DNA of 64,000 nucleotides from Selaginella tamariscina (Eukaryota > Streptophyta > Lycopodiopsida > Selaginellales > Selaginellaceae): positions 300,483 to 364,482 of the forward strand of contig PUQB01000232.1 of the NCBI GenBank assembly GCA_003024785.1, written 5' to 3'. How positions within the stretch are numbered: the stretch's first letter is position 1; the number at the start of each line of letters is the position of its first letter. A model generated the notes under the pieces. The model saw only the letters and a list, made by a program, of their open reading frames with translations, was not told the DNA's origin and did no database searches. This document shows positions 35,000 through 47,321 of the stretch, piece by piece. Both the position numbers and the translations under genes were made by a program.

Positions 35000-35400
35000 T
35001 GAAAGTCGAACTCCTACAATAGTAAGAACCAGCGTACTAATCTTCCTTCAAGCTTGGTCTTGCTTAACAAGTGTATAAAGCTTGATGATCGACAATGAAT
35101 TTGACTTTGTTTGCTAGCAAATAATGTCGAAATTTCTTGGCTACATAGACCATTCCAAGTGCTTCTTTTTTTCGTAGTCATGTAATTTTCTTCTACATGT
35201 GCTAACCGTTGACTCGTGTAATATAATGGACGATCTTTTCTGTGGTTTGTGTTAATATGCATCCGATAGCGTACGACGATGCGTCCACTTGTACATGGAA
35301 TTCCTGTCGCCAATTTGGGCTAGCTAGAATGGGAGCCTTCATTAATGCGTGCTTTAATGTGTTGAAGCTCTTTCTCATTGCGGATCCCATTTGAATGGTT
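35000..35400 (-). other. Gypsy element RNase H region (fossil)
   Basis: It contains FNTLKHALMKAPILASPNW, FHVQVDASSYAIGCILTQ and a YYTSQRLAHVEENY-like segment, all typical of gypsy RNase H. Confidence 0.75.
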
Positions 35401-35479
35401 GTATTTCCTCAAGAACATAGTTAATGGTTTCGCTATTGCCGCATAGTTTTTTGATGAATCTTTGATGATATCCCATTTT

Positions 35480-36200
35480 CCGAAGGAGCCGTCGTACTCC
35501 GCTTACATCTTTAGGAGGTTGCATTGTTTGTATTACTTTGACTTTATCTTGGTCCATCGTTATTCCATCCTTGCATATAATATGCCGAGTAAAATTCCCG
35601 ATCTTACAGAAAATATGCACTTCTTCAGATTAAGAGCTATATTATTTGATCGACATTTTTCAAAACACTTCGTTAACAGTCCAGGTGTTCGTCTTGTGTT
35701 CCATAGATGCTAAAATCATCCAAAAAATCTTTCATAACGTGGTCAGATAATCTCGGAATGTTTCACTAACTAAACGTTGGAAGGTAAATGGTGCATTACG
35801 TAACCCAAAAGGCATAACGCGATACGCATATGTCCCCAAGGATTAATGAATGTTGTTTTCGGTTGATCTGCTAGATCCACTTGTACTTAGTTATAGCTTG
35901 AAAATCCATCCAGAAAGAAGTACATTTCGTGTCCTGCTACTGTATCCAACAATTCTTCGGTGAATGGTAGGGTACGTATCCCGTTTTGTTACATCGTTCA
36001 ATTTCTTATAATTGACGCAGAGATACGCAATTTGCCATTTTTTTTGGTACTACGACTTGGTGATAACCATTGTGGGTTTTCAATTGGATAAATGAATCCG
36101 GCATGTAATAACTTGTCCACTTCTTCTCTAACTTTCATCAAGAATGTTGGATTCATTCGGTATGCTTGCTGTTTCCTGGGGACTGCATGTGGTAAATTCT
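35480..36200 (-). other. Gypsy element reverse-transcriptase region (fossil)
   Basis: The minus strand shows a catalytic FLDDF-type motif near 35.72 kb, KVKVIQTMQPPKDVSGVRRL and RFIKKL. The region is heavily broken. Confidence 0.7.
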
Positions 36201-36699
36201 ATCTTATGGATACAAATTGTTGGTGGAACTCCCTTAAGATCTTTATAACTCCAAGCAAAGACATCTGCATTTTGACGTAGTACGTTTATCAGCTGTTTTC
36301 GGTATTTCGGTTCGAGATCGACTGCTATTCGTACTTTTCGTGGTCCATATTCACTTGTTTTAATTTCTGCTTCTTCAATCTTCTCATTGGTCGTAATTTC
36401 TAATTTCTGTTAAGTCCGTATTCTTTGTTCGTGCTTTGTCTCGAATTGTAGTTGTTGTTGCATGGTTGTTGAACTTATCCGTCAATCCGAGAGTGTCCAT
36501 ATGTTGCTTTTGTTGATCACTAGTAGTTGTCTTTTCTGGGTTTTCCTCTTCTGGTGTCATTTGATATAAATCAACTTGTGCTATCTCTATGAGGTTTGGG
36601 TTGCTTTCAAAAAGGAGTTTTTCTTCTTCCTTGTTTAAGCCGTAATGCCAGTCAAAATCCTCCATTCGTAATAGCCGAGTTGGTTGTTCAATTGGCTTT

Positions 36700-37200
36700 T
36701 TCTATTGTGTTCGAACGACTGCTTCTTATTCATGTTTATAGAGTACCATTTCGTCGTTCTCCCAATTATGTCGTACTTTTGCATCTCTTAACCACGGTCT
36801 ACCTAGCAATATTTGGTATGGTTTGCTCATTTGCTCGATACGTAGTATGACCAAAGACACCTTGAACTTGATTCCTGCAATTTCTATACATCCGGATCTG
36901 ATTACCAACAGGTCTGACTTTCCTCTGATCAACCATCCGTACCAAGAAGGGCCCATTTTCAATAGGCCCTAAACCCAGTTCTTTGCAAGTCTGCCTTCAA
37001 TTATATTCACTCCTAAACCTCCATCAATGGGTATGTTTTGGATGTGTGTTTCTTGCCGATTCGAGCCATTAATCATTGGTACTTCTTCATCCCAATCTTT
37101 GTCATCTCTAAGAACTTTAGTGGTATTCACTCCAACATGACTTGTGTCAGTTTGAATATTGCTGGAGTCCAAAGCATTTATTATCTGTGTTCGCAAAAAT
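36700..37200 (-). other. Gypsy element protease region (fossil)
   Basis: It contains IPIDGGLGVNIIEGRLAKNW and ILLGRPWLRDAKVRHNW, the usual head and tail words of a retropepsin-like domain. Confidence 0.65.
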
Positions 37201-37699
37201 GGTGCTAAGGTTAGTAACTCTCTTATAGTTAACTATACAGGTTGTTGTAGAATAACGGCGACAATACGATCTTCAAGTGGTACTGTTGAGTGGATTGCTG
37301 TGAATGCATGCTCATTTCATTAGGCATAGAGTCTTGATTTTCCTCCTGTTGCATTTTCTGAATTTGATTAGCCACTTTTTGTATTGTAGCCTTCTCTTTC
37401 TCCCAATTCTTGCGTATTGGTTCTTCTTTGTTTGGCTCGACCCATACTCGTTTAGCTCGTGTTATAACATTTGTCTCCGTTGAGGGTAATTCTGTATCTT
37501 GTTCCCATTTGCACTCGTAGTTTTGTTCTTCATGGTCATCCGCTAGATCATTTTCTTGTTGAACTTCAATTCTCCGTGTCGCTGGTTCAGTGGGTGATGT
37601 TTCGGTGTTAAATTCGTGTTGTGGACATTTGGTGAATAATGTCCCATCTCACCACATGTGTAACAGCGAATACTATTGAGTCATTACATTCGGTAGAAT

Positions 37700-39034
37700 A
37701 GTGTCCTTTTTTTCTACATCTGAAACATGTCACATTTGGATTTGGACCTCGTAGTGTATTGGTGGCAATAAAGGTGGTCATGTTTGTGGGGGCTGTAACA
37801 GAGATTGTCCCCTACGTGATATCTCCGTATTATTGCCTTGTCGGTAGAATGCTCCTTCATGGGGAAATCTCCTTCCATTGCCGTTTCTTCATTCCTCATT
37901 ATACGCTCTTTGTGATAGTCGTATGGATTAGTATTTCGTGATTGTGGATAATCATATGAGTTAGCATTCCTGGTGTTGTTCCATCTAGGTGGTGGTGGTG
38001 GAAAACTCTCAGTACGTCCAATCATTGGTTGGGGTTTATATCCCACATTCCGACATTGCCTTGCGTCATGTCCTATTCCTCCACACATTTGACACTTGGG
38101 TACTTTACATTCGGAAGCATTATGTCCTTCATTTTGCATGTTGTGCAAAATATTGCTTTGGTTCTTGGCCGTATTTCGTTCTCCTTCCGATATTGTCTTC
38201 TTGATTCTTGTTCATTATCATCTACGTATCTTGGAGGTATCAACACTTCAAGTTGTTTACTTCTTTAATTGTATCATTTAATTCATGCAGTTTTATTAGT
38301 CGTACTTGAAGCTGTAAGTTGTCTATATACCATTTCTTTGCCAATTTATCACTGACATCTCTAACCTTGCAACGATTGTATATTCTCCAAAATTGTCGTG
38401 TGTAATCTTCCATTGCCTCAGTAGGTCCTTGCCGTATTTCCTATAACTGTACTGTCGGGTCTCGTTTGCGATATTTTTGTACATAGTAATTCCTGAATAG
38501 TGCAAGTAGTGTACTGTACTTGTCGATTGTGATGGCATTTTCATAATACCAATCGCTAGCGTTTCCATTCAATGTAAATGGAAAATTCGCAACTTCTCGT
38601 ATTCATCCTTGATTTCGTTTGCTTCACACACCTTCTCAAATTGCTGTATATGGTGATTCGTATCCTCATTCTCAAGACCTGAAAAGGTAGATGGTATGAC
38701 CTTCCCCGTAATTGTTAGTGTTCCCATTTCATCAGGTATTTCCATTGACAACAGATCCCAGTTTTCTCGCATTGGTGTGCGTTGCCCGTGATCGTCACTC
38801 TCCTAATTATTATCCTCTTCCTTTGTAACCTCTGTTGTACTTTGTCATTTGTTGCTCCTCTCCTCGAGCTTCAGTTTGCTCCTTCCTTCTCTGTTCTTCA
38901 CGCTCCTCAATCCTCTTCCGTGTCTCTATTATTGCTTGTCGTCGTAAATATCGCTCCTCGCATTCTCTTTGCTGTCTCTGCCTGATCTCTTCATATCGTT
39001 GACGTTCTGCAAGAATACGTCGGTAATCATCCAT
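37700..39034 (-). other. Gypsy element gag region (fossil)
   Basis: It begins MDDYRRILAERQRYEEIRQR, a strongly charged coiled-coil start. A retrotransposon-gag block with STFSGLENEDTNHHIQQFE follows, then two CCHC knuckles near 38.05-38.15 kb (CKVPKCQMCGGIGHDARQC). The region is broken. Confidence 0.8.
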
Positions 39035-39264
39035 TCACTTACTACTAAATGCTACAAATCCATTCTCATGTGATCTTTATGAGCGTTCTTCCGTCTCCAC
39101 GATAGCTGTCCTGATTGTGTTTAGGACTCACTCTTGAGCCTACAAAAAGCCTCAAACTTCTTTTGCCGTAATTTCTCTTCAAACTCCAACACTTCTTTGG
39201 GTATCGATCTACCCATCCTGGTACATTCTACAAACACATTATCATTACCTACTAACATGACCAT

Positions 39265-39280
39265 CCCTCCGTGGTCGCCA
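39265..39280 (-). other. Gypsy element primer-binding site
   Basis: On the minus strand it reads TGGCGACCACGGAGGG, starting two bases after the 5' LTR. The TGG start fits tRNA priming. I cannot name the tRNA with certainty. Confidence 0.6.
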
Positions 39281-39282
39281 TA

Positions 39283-39878
39283 TGTTGAACCTAGAAAATC
39301 CTACCAACTAAACATAGTAGTGGACGCCATCGACAAACCCATATTAAGGGTCAATCGGAATAAGATAAAGAAGAAGTCTAACATCAGAAGGTCGGGAAAG
39401 AGTAAGGATGGCAAGGTATATAGTAGGCAGCAATACTATGGATCCTGTCATAGTACTGAGAAAATGAATAGTATACATCAAAGCAGGAATACGAGTAAGA
39501 GATAGACGTATAGAGAGGGAAAGAAAACTTATATATGTCCGTGCACAGCATATGGTACAAAATAACAGTATACTCAGGATCCCTTTCTAGTCCTAATCTG
39601 GTCTATTTATACCCGTACTCTTGGTCCCGTACTAAGTTATCATAACCTCTTAGCCTTATCCATTCAGTTACTGTAACTCCTTCTTATCCTTATCCAAGTA
39701 TGCCGTACTTTGCCTTAAACATCATATTGCGGTAGTGACTCACCCATATTACGTTAGTGACTCGTACTCCGATATATTCTTCCCACTCTCAATTTTCAAC
39801 AATATATATTATTTTTGGTGTTTTTCCCATTATATTTGCCCATGAAATAACAAAAAATCCTCTAAATGTCTAACTACA
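39283..39878 (-). repeat. Gypsy element 5' LTR
   Basis: Its plus-strand left end is TGTTGAACCTAGAAAATCC. It is highly similar to 30638-31248. Confidence 0.9.
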
Positions 39879-40421
39879 TTCTCACAAGGTCATGTACTCA
39901 GGGTTATCCAAACCTAGCCTTAGGGAGTTTGCTTAGCAAAACACTCGTGTTCGCCTATGGCTCACACTTGTGTCCTCACTAAGTATTAGCCCTAGGTCTA
40001 GGGTATGACTTGGCCACTCAAACCCTTAGGGGTTAGTTGTGGTTCAGGGTACCCCTTGTCACCCTAAGGTGGTTGTACTCCCGAATGAGGGTGATTCCTC
40101 AAGGGGTAAGTGACGATGCCTTGGCTTTGTCACGGGGGTATGTGTGAGACACATCTCCTTTGTGGGGTTAGGGCATGAGCCTGCATATCTACTGGGACAA
40201 GATCCTAAAGTCTACTCGAGTTATCCTCTAGGGTTCAGGGGATGGCCATTCTAGGGGACTTAGGGTAGGACTCTAAGTCTTCTGCCTAATTGAGCCTCTG
40301 AGTTAGACTCTTAGGGTTATCTTGGAAGACTTAGCATTGCTCACACAGGGTGATGACACTGAATGGCCACTTAGTAGCCACGTGTTGCCACATGTTGGCC
40401 CTTCGGGTTAAAACTCTGACA
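39879..40421 (+). repeat. LARD copy 2, 3' LTR, second part
   Basis: It continues the LTR cut at 30637 and ends AAAACTCTGACA, followed by the duplicated ATCAC. Confidence 0.88.
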
Positions 40422-40426
40422 ATCAC

Positions 40427-43400
40427 CTACCCTCAATCGGAGGTGGGGTGCGAGGGAGGAAAAAGGTACCCGCAAGATACCAAACGTGGACTATAGCACG
40501 TCCGAAGTGGAGGGCCCAGATCATAGCACCTCTCAAACTCACCAAAATGCCATGGGAATCGATCCGGTGACCTTACTAGCTTGCATGTTCAATCGGATGC
40601 AAGAGAGCATAGTAACAGTGCCCTTACCCGTGTTCCATGGAGCAAAGGTGAAAATGCAAACTAGCATATACACAAGTTCAAGCAGGTATGCGAGTTGAGG
40701 AGCATAAGCGACAACCACAAGAAGCTGAGTGAATTTGCTTACACTCTTGCACATGCTTAGTGGATGCGATTCCACGAGGCAAACAAGGGAGCCCGTTGGG
40801 AAACGCACGGAAGGTTGTCTGGATACCTTTTGGAGGAAAAGAGTGAGGAAGAGGTAATCCATAAGCTAACTAGCTTAAAACAAAAAGTGGGAGAGTTAAT
40901 TGATGAATACACAATCCGCATGCTGGGATACATCACCTGGCTAAGGATACCCCAATTGACATGACCAAGAAAATGTGGTACTAAAAGGGCTTGCAGCTGG
41001 AGATTCGCAAGTGGATTGGGCTAGACGATGATCGGATGTTTGACAAGTTGCTCCGATATGCCAAGAAGGCTGAGAAGTGGGAAGCCGAGAGACACCAAGA
41101 GAAGAAGACGTAAAACAAATCAAATGCCGAGGGGGCAAATGACACCACCACGGACGAAGAAAACTTCTTAGACGTCCCAAAGCTTGCCAAAAAGGAGAGA
41201 CGATCGAAAGGCAAAGGACACATGCAAGTACAGTGAGGGGACCAGGGGTAGCACGGAAGGAAGACTTAACCTCAACACACTGGCTCAACGAAGTTATGCC
41301 ACACGCGGGGATAAGTAATTTTGGGTATGTAACATCCGCGGGTCCCACAACATGGACAATTGCTATCCACTGGCCGAACTCCTCGCGACCACATGCAACT
41401 GCATTGATGGTGGAACGAAAGGTAGAGGGGTTGCAGACACCCAAAGAAGCTATGGGAGTAGAATGGAAGGAAACAACCAAACTTGTAGGAGGTCATGATC
41501 AAGAGATCAGAGTTGAAAGTCTCATTCCCAAGAGCGGCAGCCCTATCAACCTAGGTACGACGACATGGAGAGGCGGTCAGAACTTAGGGAGATCACATGC
41601 GTGCTATGCGGTGGCCAACACCCGCTCTACCGATGCTCCTAGATATCATTAATTAAACCCATGCTAGAAGTGCAAGCATTTGGCACTACAAGGGCGGTGA
41701 ATGGGCATACCACCACCAGCCCGACACCAATCCCTACACCACAAGCAAACCAAGTAACGGTCATACTACTAGGATGGGATGAACACGACACCACAGGCCC
41801 CCCTAAAGGAAGAAACAAGGTGACCACACATGTGTAGAACTAGGGGAACATGGAGGCACCACAAGAAGGAACGAGCAGCAAAACCCTCAATATTGAGGTA
41901 GTGGGTGAGAAAGCAAACCGACATACTAACCGCTCTAGGACCGGCAGAGCCCAACTAGAGCCAAGGGTCAAGGGGAGCAGCGAGCAGGCAGAGATGCCGC
42001 GCCTTCAATAGAGGAGAGGCCAAGGTATCAACAGGACAAGAAGCGCCACTCCATCCAATTGCTCTATGCGGGGCTCGACCACAAGGATTGGCTAGGCCCT
42101 GGCCAAGAGTCACTACAACCATAGTGGACTCGTGGATGGAGGGCTAAGTTATCGGTTAGAATGGTGGGCTGCAAAATCAGCAATGTGATTAAAATGATGG
42201 GTCAGCAGTGAACATCATGGCAACGAAACTCCATCATGAGTTGAGTATGTCAACCACGGAGCCCACTCCCTTTCAGGTACAAATGGCAAATAAAGTTGTG
42301 GTAAAACCCAGGTATCTTAAGGGTAGTGGAAGTTGAATCCAACCTGTCAAATTTTGGATAAACGTTGTCATCCTTGACATGCACATTGGAGGGGGATTTG
42401 ACCTGCTTCTTGGTCACCCTTGGCTTATGGGCTCAAAGGTGCAGCATGACTAGGAGCACCAGCAAATAAGATTCCACACCAAGAAAGGACTAAGGTCAAT
42501 GTCCACAAAGCAAGTTTGAGCACCCGCGTAGCGAGTCAAAATGTTAAAACACTATGCGCTAGGTAGGCACGGAGGATTGGAAATGATGAAATGGTAGCCT
42601 CCTACACCCATCCATCAGATTCAAGCTGCGTAAAGCAAGTGGAACCCCATTAAGGCAAACACCACACGGCAAAACGAGGGTCATAGGGGAGTGCCCGAAG
42701 CTTGAAATGATACGAACATAGTGCGGGAGCTCAAGGACCAAATCGCTAACCACCTTCAAAATTCTAGAGGCCACTTGGACGCACCATAGCCAAATGACAG
42801 TGCCACCTAATTGACCCGATCCAAACCCAGTAGTGGACTCAACTGACACTCGTACCAGCCCCATCCTCAATCGAGAATACCACAGCCATAGTTGATCAGC
42901 CATAAAGATCAACTCTAGAAGTTGAGGGGAGAAGAGCCCTAGTGGGGACATCCCTTATTAGTAGTAAGGCATAAAGCCCAGAAGTGGGACGTGCAGGACT
43001 AGCGACGGAAGGCCTCGATAGGGAGGGACCAATTGGTAAAGCCTTACAGTTAAGACCAGGTGGGGCTCTACCATAGTCATTTAGTTGCAATGGCGGACAA
43101 GCACTATGACAGACAGCCAACAGAACCATGTTGGTGCATACCCACCCAGATGGAGCTCAAACCAAGGCACCTTGAGGCAAGGGCAGTTGCTGCGACATGG
43201 AACCCCCAAGGAAGCACAACATGAAGGACGGTGCGGCCGAGAAAAGAACCTCTAGACACACGTGTGACCAGCTCACCGGGTCACATGGTCCATGAGAATG
43301 GACTGCATGCGTGAAGCACGTACTATAAAGCAATGATGGTCGAGCAGCGCCATCATTGCAAATTTGGGCGTAGGATAGTCACGCCAATCACCTCAAAAGA

Positions 43401-44900
43401 CGTCATGAGGGGCCATGTTGACAGTAATCGAGAGGAGATGTACAGTGCAATACATTAGCCACCATGACGACGGAGTGGGCAGAGTGAACCAAGCTAGTGG
43501 TCATCCAAGTGATTCGCAGAAGAGGAAGGTGAAACTCAGTCACCTAGGTATTCAAGGTTCAAAGAGTTGATCTGCTGACCCAACTTCGGCAGGTCAGAAG
43601 ACAGATGCACCTGGATGAGTTCTTCAGCCTTTCATGGGGAGAAGTGGAGAATCGAGGATTCACCGAAAGGCCAGGCAATTCATCCAGTGTGCAGAATTGG
43701 TAGCCAACCAGACCGGACAAAAGAGAAATCCAGTTCCACTTGGGAGGTAGTTTGAAGAACTAGCAACAGTGTTCTGACTATCGGACGATGGTCTCATAGT
43801 AGGAGAATTTTTGGAGACGAAGCCACAGAGGTCCGCCACTAGAGGCAATGAGGCGTTATGGGGAATACATGAACGTTAGGAAGCGGTCGAGTTTGTAGCA
43901 TTGGTGGCCTTCATGCTTACAGGAAGAATGGAGAGACAAATCACTAGGCAGTTGGCAAATGGACTTTGTAGGGCTTGGTCAAGAGTTGCGATGAATTGGG
44001 CAGACTGCCTCAAATAGTACTGGTTCTAGCACTAAACCACGGGATCTACAAAATTTGGACTGGGTCCGAGCAAAGACGTCCATGACCGGCCATATGAATT
44101 CATGTCCGCCGACCGATTGGCTGAACTACAACTATAATACTAGCACAACTCCAGACAAGGGAGAAAGAGCAGATCGAAATAGAGCAGGGCAGTCAAAGAA
44201 GACAACCAGAACCCTCAGAGTCGTTAGAGAAGCAGGTGAGAGACGGCCCTTCCCTTGACCAAGAGCCACCCAGGTGCCGGACAACAGAACCCATACGAGT
44301 GGTCCCCCTGGCAGTGGACCCTCGTTACCAAGGGAATTTTTGTCTGAGATACCCGGACAGATCCACTAGACAAGACCAAGAGAGTACGAAGGGCGATTCT
44401 GAGGAGGAAACAAAGGACACCTACCAGCATTTCCATGTTGATAGTCGGTGGGCCTCATCGGCTTATAGCAAGCTCGCATAGGCCTTCGACCAACTAAAGG
44501 AAGCAATAGCGTTGTACAATGACCTCGACCTCCCAGCCGTGGCAAAAGGAACACGATGACATAATAGCTACTCTTACAGAATGATGGCAGGCCGCACAAG
44601 AGCATGCCAGAGAATCTAAGGAACTGCTCCTCCAAAGAGCCCTACTAATAAGATAGAAGAAAAGAGGAAGAAGAGTGCTAGGGAACTCTGGAGCAAGCTA
44701 GCAACATATCTCAATAAGTTATAGGGTAAGTACGATACCCTCCAAAGGCTCATGGACCCACAAGCACGCCTGCAGCTAGATCCTAGCAGAAAAAGAATGG
44801 CAAACTCACAACTCAAGACTCAAATCAATCAAAGAAGTAGGGAGTTCGAAGAAGCCCAAGCAAAGTTGGTGGTAGTTAGGGAGGAGCTACATCAACACAT
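40427..44900 (+). other. Old element internal region, second part, with gag remnant
   Basis: Gag-like blocks lie at about 40.5-41.1 kb (HGRLSGYLLEEKSEEEVIHK, LQLEIRKWIGLDDDRMFDKL, LRYAKKAEKWEAE). A C-x2-C-x3-H-x4-C knuckle (CVLCGGQHPLYRC) lies near 41.61 kb and a retropepsin-tail word, GGGFDLLLGHPWLMG, near 42.40 kb. The remainder is GC-richer broken sequence, with a charged coiled-coil-like block near 44.75-44.90 kb. No RT or integrase is visible. It is old and heavily broken. Confidence 0.55.
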
Positions 44901-47220
44901 GACATGTCTACAAAGAACAGGGTTTCGGGAATAGTACTCTAGTATCAAAAAGACTTGATTCCAATAAAGTCTCATACCTAGTCTGGCATAACTATATACT
45001 AAAGGGGGATAGGTATAGTAGCAGACCCTTATGAAAAGGGGTAATGAGAAAAACACAGAGGGATGCAGAAATGTAAGCTATAATATCGTAACATGTGAAG
45101 ATGTGGGACCATTGGAAAATCAAAGAAATGAGAAGGCGTTTAGTTAAGCACTTGAGATAAACGTCAAGTGCTTGTTGTGCGCTAAGACGTCAGGGTCGTC
45201 AATAGTGTTTGATATTAAGGAATAAAGCAAGTCTTTATTTCTTATTAACCAAGGGGCCGGCAACAACACTAACTAGAGGCCTCCAATATAAATTCTAGTT
45301 AAGTAAAGAAATTAACCAGTGTTGTGTGCGTCGGGTGACAGACTTTGCAGACGTGCAAAAGGTCTCCAAGTGACTTCATGTCGCAGGTGGTGCCTCCGGC
45401 AGCTGGGTTTACGACTCAGTGAACGACGGTTCTGAAGTACTTGGTTTCGCGTAATGCAAGGGGGGTAATAAAACTTATGTGAACTTTTGGCTGACTCCAC
45501 ATAGAGTGATATGTTAGTTTTGGTTAATTTTTTCTAACATTATCTAGTCTTGGAGTTGGACGTCAACGAGGACGTTGACATTTTCAAAGGCGGGGAGTGT
45601 GTCATAGTTTTTACTATGACTCGACCCTTTACTTTGGACGTTGACTGTTGTTACCTACTGTACTATGTTGATGGACCCTAGATGTAGTAGAAACAGCCCC
45701 GCTTAGTGCACTTAGGTGTTTAGGGTAGTCCGGCCGGCTATTTTAGATGTTGCGAGAAACTCTAAGCGAAGGTAGCACTTACCTTCTAGAAAACCCACCC
45801 CCAATTTTGACGTCCTAGTTAAGATGAGTTTGGCATGTTAAATAGGGTTAGGAACACCCCTAGGGTTGACCTAACCCTAGGGTTGCCCTAACCCACGCCC
45901 TAAAACCCCCACCCCCTTGGGTAGGGTTTAGGGGTAGGGTTAGTGTGCAAACTCATCTCATTAACTAAGGGGCTAGCATTTAGTGCCAGCCCACTTACAC
46001 ATACAGGAAAAGAGGGGGGGGGGGCTCCGTCACATAAATAAGGTAGAGTATATGTAGGAGAGCTCCTGGGTTCATGATGAGTTCGTTGCTCTTCTGCCGG
46101 TGCAAGCTTAGCTTGTGTCGTTAAGGTACAACCCTCTGTTGTGCCGCCCTAACTTCCAGATAGGGGTACGTCCCACCTTCGGGGTAGCTTACCCTTAACG
46201 TTGGCGAATCCATGCCTGGGAGGTCTTGTCGGGATGCACGTTCCAAGAGGCAGAGGTTGAGGCTTGTCTCCAGCCTCCTCCTCCACGTCAAGCTAGGTGT
46301 AGCACTCAGGCCAAGCAAGGCACATCCGTGTCCTTGTCCAACTGTGGGTGGGATCTTGTTTGACAGGTTAGTTCCTGAGGGTTCATTAAGGGGTTCTAGA
46401 GTTGGCATTTAGGGCCACGTTTGTGGCACTTGGTGCAACTCTGAATCTAAGGGCTATGGCATGATAGCCCACATCGTGGAAGGCAGTGTCACATGGAGAT
46501 GTGACACTGGGCTAACGTCACACATACAACGCCCGAGGCACGCCCTTTGGGGTTGTGTCATGGGCTTGTCGCCAAGGGGTTGGATACTCTAGAAACAACA
46601 TGCTTGTGCTTGCACTAGGGTGCTAAGCCTTGGGCATCGCTCAAGGGAGGTTAGGTCTCGTAACTAGGTGTGCTTTGGCACACTTGGCTAGGGGAGTGTT
46701 CTCCTTGGAATCAGGGTTGAACAACCTAAGCTCATTAGCAAAGCCCTTTCGTAAGGCACTCGCAAGGTCATGTACTTAGGGTTATCCAAACCTAGCCTTA
46801 GGGAGTTTGCTTAGCAGAACACTCGTGTCGCCTACGGCGCACACTCGTGTCCTCACTAAGTACTAGCCCTAGGTCTAGGGTATGACTTGGCCACTCAAAC
46901 CCTTAGGGGTTAGTCGTGGTTCAGGGTACCCCTTGTCGCCCTAAAGGGGTTGTACTCCCGGATGAGGGTGATTCCTCAAGGGGTAAGTGACGATGCCTTA
47001 GCTCTGTCACGGGGTATGTGTGAGACACATCTCTTTGTGGGGTTAGGGCATGAGCCTGTCTAGGTCTACTGGGACAGGATCCTAAAGTCTACTAGGTTAT
47101 CTTCTAGGGTTCAGGGGATGGTCATTCTAGGGGACTTAGGCACACAGGGTGATGACGCCGAATGGCCACTTGGCAGCCCTGTGTTGTCACGTGTTAGCCC
47201 TTTGGGTTAAAACTCTGACA
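44901..47220 (+). mobile_element. LARD-like element, copy 3, 3' part only
   Basis: Collinear with LARD copy 2 from about 28800 onward: 0.7 kb of internal sequence plus a full 3' LTR (45600-47220). The 5' LTR and most of the interior are missing. It sits inside the old element, and the loss of its left part may also have removed old-element sequence. Confidence 0.8.
45600..47220 (+). repeat. LARD copy 3, 3' LTR
   Basis: It starts TGTCATAG with the tip hairpin (45601-45620). A telomere-like CCCTAA tract lies near 45850-45945 and there is one 58-base unit. It ends AAAACTCTGACA. Confidence 0.85.
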
Positions 47221-47321
47221 CCTCCAAAACGTTGACGTGGTAATATATGAGTAAATGTGTGCACACTGAAAACTGGTTCTTCGATCTTTGAGGACAAAGA
47301 TCTTTGTAAAAGGGGGAGGAA
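47221..47321 (+). other. Old element 3' internal end with polypurine tract
   Basis: This resembles the last codons and purine tract of a gypsy-type pol: TTTGAGGACAAAGATC then AAAAGGGGGAGGAA directly before an LTR start. Confidence 0.6.

Larger units (their letters stand above)
30638..39878 (-). mobile_element. Non-chromoviral Ty3/gypsy retrotransposon with extra 3' region
   Basis: The element lies on the minus strand: 5' LTR 39283-39878, 3' LTR 30638-31248, 9.2 kb in all. A TCTC-containing duplication at the target is visible when compared with the intact site near 25170. Order on the minus strand is Gag with two zinc knuckles, protease, RT, RNase H, integrase, then about 2.4 kb of additional sequence before the 3' LTR. 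There is no chromodomain. RT style (FLDDF) suggests the Athila/Tat/Selgy side of plant gypsy elements. It is broken in many places, perhaps ten or more. LTR similarity is high, so it is probably the youngest layer here. Confidence 0.88.
24027..40421 (+). mobile_element. LARD-like LTR element, copy 2, with a gypsy element nested in its 3' LTR
   Basis: The 5' LTR is 24027-25642, the internal region 25643-29486, and the 3' LTR 29487-30637 continued at 39879-40421. An exact 5-base target duplication ATCAC flanks it (24022-24026 and 40422-40426). The internal region has no retroviral coding motifs. The inserted 9.2-kb gypsy element is younger than this one. Confidence 0.88.
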
